Shown: positions 1 through 10,703 of the stretch, piece after piece
Numbering within the stretch: the first letter of the stretch is position 1
Layout: the number at the start of each line of letters is the position of its first letter
DNA from: Hofstenia miamia
Lineage: Eukaryota > Xenacoelomorpha > Acoela
Length of the DNA stretch: 64,000 bases
Assembly (NCBI GenBank): GCA_004352715.1
Contig: SCFE01000097.1
Span: 1,555,512 to 1,619,511 of the forward strand
Direction: 5' to 3'
Notes under the pieces: generated by a model
The model's database searches: none
The model's input: only the letters and a program-made list of their open reading frames with translations
What the model was told of the DNA's origin: nothing
Position numbers and translations under genes: made by a program

Positions 1-239
1 GTAGTTCACCATTGTATTCAATTATTCAACTTAGGCCCTTCCTCCCAAACTCGTTTAATAATTGATATTTGTCAACTGTAGCATGCTTGAGTGCACATTC
101 GGACATCGTATTATTAATGTGTTATAAATATGGAAAATCGGTTTTACGAATTATAATTGTTAAGATTCTAAAAGGTCACCTCTAACATTATAATATATTA
201 CTAAACGCCTTGAATAATCTTATTAAATTGTCTGCAAGA

Positions 240-414
240 CAGTAGCAGCGCAAGCGGAGAGGAGCAGTTGCTCCCTCTCCCTAAAATTGAAACTTCAAAA
301 AAAGCCTCCCTAAATATTTTAATTTAAATAGTAAAAGACCTCTTAATTAGTTAGACTGGTGGATAATATATGTACGCCCCCCCCCCTCTTCCCTAACGAA
401 AATTTGCTCCACTG
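240..414. repeat. possible small hAT-like element
   Basis: The left end CAGTAGCAGCGC and the right end (GCTCCACTG at 406-414, read on the opposite strand as CAGTGGAGC) resemble the CAGTGG-type ends of the hAT MITEs elsewhere in the window. The interior has a C-run like those copies. No matching 8-bp target duplication is present, so the boundaries are uncertain. Confidence 0.3.
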
Positions 415-719
415 CCAATTCTGCAATATAAGGTCAATTGATCCGGAGTACCAAGAAAAGGAATTATCATAGGAAATGCACTATTATTAATAGGGAAGAT
501 TTGCAGATAGGCTTTGAACAAGTCCAAGTGCAATGTCTTTACACGAGGGTGCTTTTGGTAGCTTCTTTATCTTGCAACATCTGCAACAAAATTCTCTGTT
601 GGTTTTAGTATTTTAATACACTAATTGTATTACTGGACACATAATTTGCTCTTCATTGTCACTAATTAATAATGTTTTCACAAAGATCTTCAACAAATCA
701 AACATTTCCTTACCATAAG

Positions 720-932
720 CATGTGCAGGATTTTCTGACGAGGGGGGGGGGACATCTTAGTCATTACCAAATACGGGGCAAAGCCCCGCGAACAATCTTG
801 AAAATATTGAAAAAAGAAACCCTAAAAAATGCATTTTCCGACGTTAGATTTTAAACTTTTCATTTTTTTTTACCGAATTTTCTTATTTAGCCAGTCAAAA
901 TCACTTTTGAAAATCCCTTGCGTACGCCACTA
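720..932 (-). repeat. hAT-type MITE, same family as 12673-12911 (opposite orientation)
   Basis: Read on the minus strand this copy starts GTGGCGTACGCA and matches the 12673-12911 element along its length. Shared landmarks are the segment encoding ATTTTGACTGG, the motif ATGCATTTTTTAGG, the palindromic CGGGGC...GCCCCG block and the GATGTCCCCCC run before the far end. The far end (position 720 side) has lost part of its terminal repeat, and no target duplication is visible, so this is an older, eroded copy. Confidence 0.7.
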
Positions 933-2975
933 TTCCTCACTTCCAGTAATGGATTATACTTCTTCATTATATGCATTGAGAATACCATCGACACCAGACA
1001 CGATTTAGTGATTGGTAGGTGCATAGCTCGCTAATATTTTATATTGTCAAATTCTCTTTGTTTTGTTGTCATGCGAAGCAACTTCAGGTTGTTTTTCTAT
1101 TTTCTGCGCTGTTTATTTAATACATGATATTGTTTTATTCACGGGTGATACCTAGGTTATATTTTCGTTTCCCTTTACTTGAATGCTTTCACTAACAACC
1201 TTAGCATTCTTCATCACATGCTAGCATTGCCAAATATCTTTGCCAACACAAATACTAGACTCACTGTCAATTGTTCTTATAAACGCATTCAGTTTTTATC
1301 TCAAACAAAGTGAGAAAGAATTCATCTGTTCCAAGTTCTAGTTGCAATAAAGTGCGATGCGTTGCAGAATGAGGTTCTACCTCGCCTTTATATATTCCCG
1401 ATATTATTTAGTTTTTGAACGAATATGGTAAACTTCCAAGCATTTAAAATATTCTTGAGCAACAGCACACAAAACTTTGAATTCAAATTTGTTGAGTTTA
1501 ATTATCATGAGAATCTGTAGCCCACTGTTGTTAAAAAATGACTCTGATCTCAATAATCTTTATCATAGGCGATACCTGACCTTGTATTAACTTTAATCCA
1601 ATAATTTCAGAGAAATTTCAAGGTAGATTGAAAGATCAAACTCAGGTTAATTTACTTGCTTATATGCGAAAACTTTTAAGCCGTTATTAGTGTTTGATTG
1701 AATAATTTTCAATAAAATTCAAGTCTACAGAATCAGGCAATCTGCTGTCACAAATTAATACGTTGTTCAACACTACAGATTGCATATAAAAAACTTTTCA
1801 TTGGGCCAGTTGATCTAATTATGAAGACTAGGGTTAAATTTACATAAGTTGTTCTGAATCTAACCTATATCATCATGAGAAAATCTATAGTTAATAGATT
1901 CAAAGAAAGCTCAGAAAATTTAAACACAAAATAATATGGATGAATATTATTATGATTGATCAGCATCTAACTACATAGAAAAGGAAAGAAATATCAAATA
2001 ATAGTGAAAATATTGGAATTTCTTTATCTAGACGGCTAGACATTACGGCTTTGCGCAATTCACGTCACATTCTTTGTTGTTAGATTTGGTTTGTTAATCA
2101 TCAATTAACCGATAAAATTTTATGAACTAATTTCTAAAGTCACTTATTTACTGTCTCAACAGAGGTGAATAAATATTTCCCAGACACGTACTATTACAAA
2201 TGTAAAAATCATAATTTGAAAATTGATCAGACGAGAAAATAACATGACAGAAAAACAATAACAGAGAATGTTTATCTGTTTTAAATTAAGAAAAGGAGTG
2301 GACTCCGGGATGGTTTAAACTCCAAAGAAAGGAAATAAAGGTAGACATTGTGAGTGAAATGTACAATCTAAGTAGCATTTTCCACCCAATTGAGCATAAA
2401 AATGTTTGAAAACACACTAGTTCGGAATTTAAGTTCAACATGTGTAGTCGTAACTCGTAATCATGTTCTTTTGGCTACGGCATAAATCAAGGAAGGCTTT
2501 ATCAATTCTCGAATACAATAATAACAATAGTAAAATATTGATGGTTTCTACTATATGTTGCATGCAATTGAATGCGTAAGCAGGTGTGGCGCTTATGGTA
2601 TGGAAATATACATGTCTGATGGCAACGCAAAATTTTTTAGCCATACAGAATGGCCATATTTTAAGCGTCGCCAATATATTTTGTTCATAATGCAATAGCA
2701 ATTTAATAAAGTAATTATTTATATCTAGCTAAATAGCAATCAAATCACAAGTCGTAATTAAAATATCGATCAGGCAATAAAGACAATATTTGTATGTAAT
2801 ATCGTGAATTGTGACTATAAAACAAAACAATTTATTAATTTCCAGAAACGTTTAGAAACAAATTTTATGATTAACCATTAAATTTTCTGTTTATTTACTT
2901 TCCCATTAAACACGCTTTACTTGGGAAAAACGTTAAAAATGAAAAGCACTTTTATCTTTAGTGTTTGAATATGGT

Positions 2976-3665
2976 ACATAACCAGACTTGTCAACGAGGC
3001 GAAATTTCTGAGCTCGGCTCGGCTCGTTTTAATTTTGAGTAAGTTCGGCTCGCCAAAAAAATGTTTCAATAAGGCTAGTTTCAGCTCGATATTTTTTTAA
3101 AAATATTGCGCTCTCAGAATTATTTACATGGCTCTTTCCATTGTTTAATAAACAATTCTAAAATGAGATTATAAGAAAGGCATATTGAATGAAGAAATGA
3201 GAAAAATCTGCATAATCAAATTAACAAGCACTACTATAAATTTGCCTTTCTTAAAAACGGCTCGTCTTGGACTCGTTATACATCCAATACTCTGCTCAAG
3301 CTCGGCTCAGATCGTTTACAAGTCTGTACATAACATACTTGTCAACAAGGCTAAATTTATAAACTCGGCTCGGTTCGACTAGTTTTACTTTTGCGTAAGT
3401 TCGTCTTGGGTCGCCATATAGAAACTTTCAATAAGGCTTGCTTTTTTAAAATATTGCACTCTCAGAATTTTTACATGCTCTTAATATTATCTAAAGAACA
3501 TTTTAAAATATGATTATAAGAAAGGAATATTGAATGAAAAAAAATAAAAAAATCTGCATAATCAAATTAAAAAGCACAGCTATAAATTTTTTTTGTTTAA
3601 TAAAGGCTCATTTTGGGATCGTTGTATATCCAAAGCAATGCTCAATGCTCGGCTTGTTGACACGT
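2976..3665. repeat. direct tandem duplication, period about 351 bp, GGCTCG-rich
   Basis: Two copies share ordered landmarks. CTTGTCAAC occurs at 2987 and 3338, followed in each by CTCGGCTCG-type motifs, CTCAATAAGG-like sequence, CTCTCAGAAT, ATTATAAGAAAGG and AAAATCTGCATAATCAAATTAA. The copies differ by many substitutions and small indels, so the duplication is not recent. The ATG-initiated frames inside (at 3185 and 3534) begin at equivalent points of each copy but diverge, so I do not regard them as genes. Confidence 0.75.
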
Positions 3666-4579
3666 CTGGTATATGCTGGTATGGCTACATATGCCATAAT
3701 CTACATCGGATTGTAAGTAAAAATTAATTGATTTTACGTGTTTTCAAGAATATTCTTGATGGCAATTCTACGTAGTCCCACTGTATTTGGTCCCAGTTAC
3801 GTAGCATTTCCTGGTCCGATTGATGAGTTCTAGAAGTTGCAGAAATCTTAAATGTCTGCAAATAAATGAATTTTAATTTCCTATTGAATTTTTTAATTGC
3901 TATTCGCTGGTTTATATTCAACCAAAAAATACATTAGAACAGACATTTAATTCATATTTTCTAAAAAAAATCCGTTTTTTTGAAAACCCATATTGTATTT
4001 TTTTATTTTGTGTGATTTACTTGTAGAAAATAGAGATGAGTGCTTTTATCGAATTTTTGGAAATGCTGCAATTATAGTGCCCATCGTGGTATATAATTGC
4101 AACTATTCTCACATGTTAGAAAAAATTCTAATCAATATTCAGTGCGATTTGTTTATCTTAACATAAGCTCTGATTTTCAAAAAAAAACGGAAAAACCATG
4201 ACAAATCGTTTAATCTTGAATGAGAACGTAGCAAATTATTAGTAAATTCAACTATGTTTTTCAATTATTTGAAGACGTTTTTTTATCTCATTAAACTGAC
4301 TTAAGCTAACAATGTTTTGTGGAATATTAATATAGTACACATCTATGGATAAGTGCGCTTTCCTGTTATTGTGAAAATTTTTAACAAAAATACTGTGTTT
4401 AGAGAATATGAAAACATTAAATTTTTGCAAAACTCAAATTTTCCTATATCTAGTGTTCAAATAATAAAGGTGTCCAAACCCCATGTCAGCAACAAAACAA
4501 CTAGACTTTACTACTTTGTTTTTCCGTTCAGGCTTCTCAGATCGTATCCAAAGTCAGTCGTCAAGATATAGATTCTACC

Positions 4580-4678
4580 ATATATATATATATATATATA
4601 TATATNNNNNNNNNNNNNNNNNNNNNNNNNNNNNNNNNNNNNNNNNNNNNNNNNNNNNTATATATATATATATATATA
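4580..4678. repeat. (TA)n microsatellite with assembly gap
   Basis: Uninterrupted TA dinucleotides run into Ns at 4606-4658 and resume after it. True length is unknown. Frames reading through it as Ile-Tyr repeats are artefacts. Confidence 0.97.
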
Positions 4679-5601
4679 AATGTGCTATAAAAAACAACTC
4701 AAACGGGAAGTTGATATTCCGTTATTAAGATAGCAAATTGTATGCATACAGCTTTTATCTCAAAGAAAAATAAATTTCAAATGTAAAATGTGCATTTTAG
4801 AATTTCGCAAAACTAATAATAATAATGTTATATTTCTAGAATTTTAATATCAGCAGACAATGATGAATTAAAACACCAGAAGAACAAAACAAAGGAAGCA
4901 ACAGTTTTAAGACGATTACTGGCAAGATGTGTCATAAGTTACGCATCCAAAAGATATTCCCACAATCAGAAAATCTGTCATTTCAATGAATAATGCAAGG
5001 GTTACTGTTTTCCTTTTGTTCAGTCAGAATATCTATATAAACCTTGAAACTTTTAAATACTGTTTTCGAAAAGAAGTGGTACTAACTGCCCTGATACTCA
5101 TTTGAAAACCAATTAATTAATATCTTGTGTATTAATTGCAAATTTCAAGTTTCTACTAAAACTAGGGGACCTATTAAAAATATTAAAACTCAATTAGCAT
5201 TACTTTTTTAGTAATATCAATGAGTCAGGAAAATTATACAGGAATTAATAGTGTTGTAATATTAATCCTTTCATTCATATTTAACTATTCGTGGATTTGC
5301 AAAGCATACTAGTATGCATGTGCATTATTCACATTTTTCAAATGTGATGGGAATTTAGAATGTTTCGGGGTTTGTGAAATCATACACTAATCACTAAAGG
5401 GTTGAAAAAATTGGAAATTTTATTGTACTAAGCTTACATTTGAAAATGCAAATTAATGTAATATATATTCCTTGTTTTATCATGCTTATTGGATATATCA
5501 AGAATCTAGTTTATTATTATTTCTTTAGCAATCGCCATCACACATTACTACAAATATTGACTGATGTCCATTGTATATTTTATATGATTCTTTCAGTGTA
5601 A

Positions 5602-5791
5602 AGGCGTGTTCCCACTATCGACTTTTATCATCTGTCAAGAAATCGGCTGATAAAAGTCGATAGTCTGAACGCTCTTCCAACTCCACTTTTTCTGATAAAA
5701 AATCGGATGATAAAAAATCGCCAATGTGAACGAAGTTAATTGCATTTTCAATTAAAATCTGCTGATAAAAGTCGATAGTGGGAACACACCT
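5602..5791. mobile_element. PIF/Harbinger-like MITE
   Basis: Inverted ends of about 28 bp (AGGCGTGTTCCCACTATCGA at the left, the complement with one T for C change at the right) are flanked by TAA on both sides (5599-5601 and 5792-5794). A 3-bp TAA/TTA target duplication is typical of PIF/Harbinger elements. The interior repeats the subterminal motif CTGATAAAAGTCGATAGT near 5649, so the element folds into nested hairpins. It has no coding capacity and is presumably moved in trans. Confidence 0.7.
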
Positions 5792-6136
5792 TAAGCCAAT
5801 TTTCAAGCTTTACAAAATTTTATCACAATTGAAAAAATATTTAATTCGAAATAAATAAATAATTTTATGATATATTTTGAAAAATTGAAGCACTGAAATT
5901 AACTTCTGCAACTGTAGTTTCGTTAACGCACACATTCGAATCAATAAACAGCATAATGAAATGAAATTTGACAGATTAATTCCATCATCAGAGAATCTAC
6001 AAAACAACTTCAAAGAGGTTCTTCAATTCTCATGTAAGTAAATAAAATTAATTCAAATGGTTTAATTGGTTGGCATTTCTGGTACTTGAAAATAGGGATA
6101 TTATTCCAGAGTGGACTTGGATTGGGTATATGTACA

Positions 6137-6534
6137 CTAAGAGTGTGCGTGAGAATTGGAAACATTTTTTCTAAAACTCTGTGGGCTTGGATTGGGAAAA
6201 TAATTTCAAAAATGATACATTATTTTACGTTTTATTATTCACAGAGTGTCATCAATACATTAATATAGGCAGCATTCCATAATTTTAATGCAACTTTAAA
6301 TCATTGTACATGATGTGGGAAAAGTACATTTTTCTAGGCAAAGAACGGTCATTCTTTAAAGAAATCTACAGGTGCCGGGCAGGAATGATTTTGTAGCCCT
6401 GCGGATGTTGATATCTGTTGGGCACAGCGTCTTTTTAGAAATGTGCGGGTGTGGATTTGGTTGGGCTTGATACAGAAATTGCTATTGCGGAGTGGGTTGG
6501 GTACAAAAATTTGCACCCATGTGCACTCTTGAGG
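6137..6534. repeat. possible inverted-repeat element (CTAAGAGTGTGC ends)
   Basis: CTAAGAGTGTGC at the left is mirrored by GTGCACTCTTGAG at the right. The interior contains repeated TTGGATTGGG and GGGTTGGG-type motifs. No convincing target duplication was found, so it is reported as a degraded repeat only. Confidence 0.35.
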
Positions 6535-6639
6535 TATTACCTACCTATTAGTTAAAACTATTTTCTTAATTTACAAAATCTGTCTACAGTCTTATTTAGA
6601 TGTGTCTATAATGTTCCAATCCCGTATACCTCTACTATA

Positions 6640-6975
6640 GTGCCACATCGTGAACCCGATTAAACCCGCCCTGATTTCGGGTTTCGGATCGTGCGAGTTC
6701 GGATACAAAGATTAGATTGATTATTATTAAAATACTGATGTTAATCTCAGCTTGATTTGAAAAAGATCAAATACCTTAAGTAATGCCAAATGATTAGCTG
6801 TTTCCCCTAGCACTGTCAGAAAATGATTGATGCTAATGATAATTTGATTGAACAGATGTCCTTAACGTTAAATCAAAGTAAATATTTCGGGTCGGGTTCT
6901 GGTATTATATTTTCGGGACGGGTTCGAGTAGTAAATATTTCTATCGCGACTTGTTCGAGTCCATGTTTACCTCAT
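6640..6975. repeat. CCCGA/TCGGG-rich repeat fragment
   Basis: Clusters such as GAACCCGATTAAACCCGCCC and TCGGGTTTCGG at the left face GGGTCGGGTT and GGGACGGGTTCGAG at the right in an otherwise AT-rich setting. This is typical of subterminal repeats of an old DNA transposon. Ends and class are not resolved. Confidence 0.35.
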
Positions 6976-8790
6976 GTTTTCACTTTCTAACCTCTATATC
7001 TTCCCTTATCATTTCTCAACAAATCCATAAAAGGAAAACGTAATAATTTTTAATACAATGAATGTTATTAGTACAAGGCTAGAAGTTTGTTAGGAAATCT
7101 TTGATTATTAAAATCGACATTAAACAAATATGAGCGCGCTTTAATAAAATAGATAAATGCTTTATTTAATATTCATTCGGCTGACTTAATTTATGAATTT
7201 ATTTAATCTTAGTTTCTAATTTAAAATACAGCATAATGTTCTCTTCAGACTTCCCACCGCCAACAATCAAAGCAAATCTAGAACTGGAGAAATCGAAATC
7301 AGAGAGATATATTTTCATGCATTCTTACTTAAAAACACTAATAGCCGTTAGGCCAAATTCATACATTTACAAAATTCTAATATCTTATATATTTTTTGTT
7401 TTATAAGTAAAATATCTAACTGGTTGGTGAATTTAAAAAATTCAATGTCTTTGAAGACGCAGTCATGCACTGATTTATAAATATAAAGGTGGAGTATATA
7501 ATCTCAGGTGGAGACTCGTGTTTTTCAAAGAAAGATTTTTTCTCAAATTGAGCAGCATGTTCTAATGTAAGGATGTCAACAGTAGGATTGACAGAATGGG
7601 AAATTGAGAGTTGCAGATTTCCTAATTAGGTCTCAGTTAGAACTTTAACCTGTTAAACTATCTTGTACTGCTAATATTCAACTCAGGAAATAATTGAATT
7701 ACATGGTGAGGAGTCACATGCTAATTCTTGTGTAATCAGGTCTCTCTGTGGTGATAAGTTTTCTAGCGTCTGGGAGGTTTATTTAAATGTTATTGAAAAC
7801 TCCTTTTGCCAATTTCCTACAAATTACACCATCTAATTGAATTTGAAATTAACGCAAGCAGGAATTTAATTTTCTAACCAATTAGAAAGCAGGCATGCGA
7901 CAAATAGGTTCAGAGACATCGTCTGCCAAACGTAAATTAGTTATACATCTAATCACATTATGTTATAATAACATTATTATGACAGCAATATTTTTGAATT
8001 GTTTTCTAATAATTGATTAAGCGTAGCAGGAAAATTAGCAGTTGAATTTGTTCAAACTATTAACTGTGCAGAACTTTTTACATTTTGTAACACATTTTCA
8101 TTGCATGAGCTGGAAGCTAAATGTAAAAAAATGTCATATCTTCTTATATTTTTATGAAAAAGTAACTTCAATTAAAAATTTCGAAAACATAAAGCTTATA
8201 AGAGAAAAATAAGTACCTATACTAAACACTATTCGAACGTAGGGGAAAATTTCCTCCCTCCTTATTAAATTGTTTAGTGTTGCTCAAGAAGTTGTGTAAG
8301 TTTCCTAGTGAGACGGGGTGACTTTTCCTAAGTTATATTTTAGATCATGACACCCTAATAAAAATTTTCTAAATAGTTGCTAATTTTTGTATAGTAGGCC
8401 TATTGCTTTCAACCAATTTTTGCAAGTACATTATTATTGTTAATATAAAATATATTATTGTATTATATAAACAAGAAAATTATATTGGATAAGTTATGAA
8501 TGAATTCTAATGAATCTAATCATTTTCAAATGCTAAAACAAATATTTAATTTATCTCATAAAAATACCAAAATTTTGAGAATAATGATGCATTGAATTTC
8601 TGAACATAGCAAATTGATAGTGCTGATCTGAACAATCTTTGTGCAAAGTTTAATTTTAATATCGTAATCCAATTCAGAGTTAGATCGAGAAGGAAATCTT
8701 CCCTCAGGCCGGAGGAGTCCAAAAAAGTCCAGGTCAAATAGGGTTAGGCACATGTCAGATTATAGCAATACATAGAAGTTAAAGATTAGT

Positions 8791-8791
8791 C

Positions 8792-8836
<45 letters not shown>

Positions 8837-8921
8837 NNNNNNNNNNNNNNNNNNNNNNNNNNNNNNNNNNNNNNNNNNNNNNNNNNNNNNNNNNNNNNNN
8901 NNNNNNNNTATATATATATAA
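8791..8921. repeat. (TA)n microsatellite with assembly gap
   Basis: TA repeats with one TG interruption run into Ns (8837-8908) and resume for about 12 bp. Confidence 0.96.
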
Positions 8922-10526
8922 ATTAGAATAATTTGAAAAAAATCAATACGTTAGAAGATAAATTAATCTAAGTACGTATTCGGAGATAGATAGAATAGTT
9001 CACTCCCTTGAAATTTACTGGAGTATGAATAATATATCTGGAGTCGTAAAGAATACCAATTTAAATATTTCCAATCAAGATAAAAGGCAGTAAATAACCA
9101 CGAAAATAGGGGCAACCATGACACAGTAACTTCAAAGAATTTAACAGGAAAAATGACATAGAAGAAAGACATAGAGAAACTGTTAAAGTTGGAGACATAA
9201 AGACCATTTTGGTTGATTTAAGAGCAAGGAAATTAAGCAACAGAAATGTGAAATTTAGGCTTAAATATGTAAACAAAATGCATATTTTTCAAAGAGACCA
9301 ACTGAAACAAAAATATATATTATCAAGTAATTCAGGCAATGCAGCTTTTGTATCTTTATTTCACGAACTTCAATTAATATCATATTTTCGGAATACGGCC
9401 TTGGATAGTAAGCCACCGCTTTGATTTGTATTTTATGAAGATAAATCTGAAGTGTTCTTCAAATATAACAGATGCGAAATCATTAAATAGTAACCCTGTT
9501 GACAAGAAAACAAAGCAAATCGGTTAGTGTTTAAAACTTGTTTCTGAACATTAACTCATTAACCCTTGCAACCGCCCTTCTCCTGCGATGAACAACAGTA
9601 GCTAATTCTCAAAATGAATCACATTATGAGCTTAAAAAATACTTCCTAGGAAAGTTGTCCATTTTATTGCTAGTCGATTCCTACTTTGAAAATTTATAAT
9701 AAATACGTGCAAAAGAAATATAAATAACAACATGTGAATTGCGGTACTGAGATGAATTTATAGATGAATTTCAAGTTATCATTTATATTATTAACCATTT
9801 ATAAATTGCAAAAGACATATTAACAGAACAGTGACCCTGCAATAAAGGATTTTATACAGCAATTTTCATTTTTTCAGCATGCTATTTGCAAGGGTAGTAA
9901 ATCAAACTTTTCATGATACATTGACATTTTTTACACTTAAAAATTGGAAAAAGATTATTGTTAAATGGCGTCAAAATGAATTAGGCAATTAATTGTGTTG
10001 AAAATAAACTTCATTTATAAATTAACACTAACAATTAAATGGGAATACTTTCAAAATCAAATTGGTGCTAAGAACATGAACAGAACGCCAATTGTTCTGA
10101 AATTTCTTTGAAATAGTTTTTAGAACGTCATTTTGAAATAATTTGAATAATTGACTGGTACAGCTACCCCTTTCCAATCAATTTTGCTTAAATTTTAATT
10201 TCTTTCTCTAAAATATGTGGGGGAAGGTAAAACTTTATTTATACATCTATATTAAAATTCCTTTTCCATTAAATTTATAGCAATATTGTTTATAGAATGT
10301 AAGTGAAAATATTTTTGTTTTAACTTAATTGATTCAAAAAATTCCACCATTTTAATTTATCCAGCAGCAAAATAATGTTTTATTCCGAAAAATGTAAACA
10401 TTGGAAAATGTCTACATTTTTCATGCATAATATAAATTAGAGTGTGGGAAATTTTAGTTGACTATTTAGTTAATACGATCTCCTGTAATTTGGAAATCAC
10501 TCTCAGTAGAAATGCTAATATCTTAC

Positions 10527-10703
10527 TAGAATAGATGGTGGTGGATGATAGTATTTACAGTTTTCTCTAATGCACTTGCTTTTGACGAAATCCATGCAGA
10601 TTTGTACAGAAAAGTTCTCTATCAAGTTGCTTTGAGCGGGGTGAGCAAATTTACAGTCGTCTTCATTTCGTTGGCAAGCCTGTCTTTGAAATTCACGACA
10701 TAC
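10527..10703 (-). CDS. mbl: muscleblind exon: zinc fingers 3 and 4
   Basis: Acceptor TTTTTACATAG precedes GTA TGT CGT, and the exon ends ATT CTA before donor GTAAGA. It is 177 bp (59 codons), phase 0 at both ends. The peptide opens [17 protein letters not shown], then KFAH closes ZnF3. It continues [23 protein letters not shown], closing ZnF4. These are the signature residues of the second MBNL finger pair (VCREYQRGNC and CMDYIKGRC in vertebrates, from family knowledge). If the intron were retained, the frame would stop after three further codons (VRY stop). A 73-codon plus-strand frame over the same bases is only a shadow. Confidence 0.95.

Larger units (their letters stand above)
1..10526. 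other. region 3' of the last recognised mbl exon; repeats, no exon identified
   Basis: This stretch lies downstream of the ZnF3/4 exon on the gene's strand and should contain, or precede, the C-terminal mbl exons. I looked on the minus strand for an acceptor followed by an open frame resembling the region that follows ZnF4 in MBNL proteins and found none I trust. The recognisable contents are terminal-inverted-repeat fragments near 240-414 and 720-932, a tandem duplication at about 2976-3665, (TA)n arrays with gaps at 4.6 and 8.8 kb, a MITE at 5602-5791 and diverged GC-richer repeat fragments at 6.1-7.0 kb. The remainder is unremarkable AT-rich sequence. Open frames of 60-90 codons here have no recognisable homology. 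Confidence 0.5.

Noticed and set aside
2435-2701. 88-codon minus-strand frame considered as a muscleblind 3' exon
   Set aside because: Sequence does not resemble the MBNL C-terminal region and there is no good acceptor at its start.
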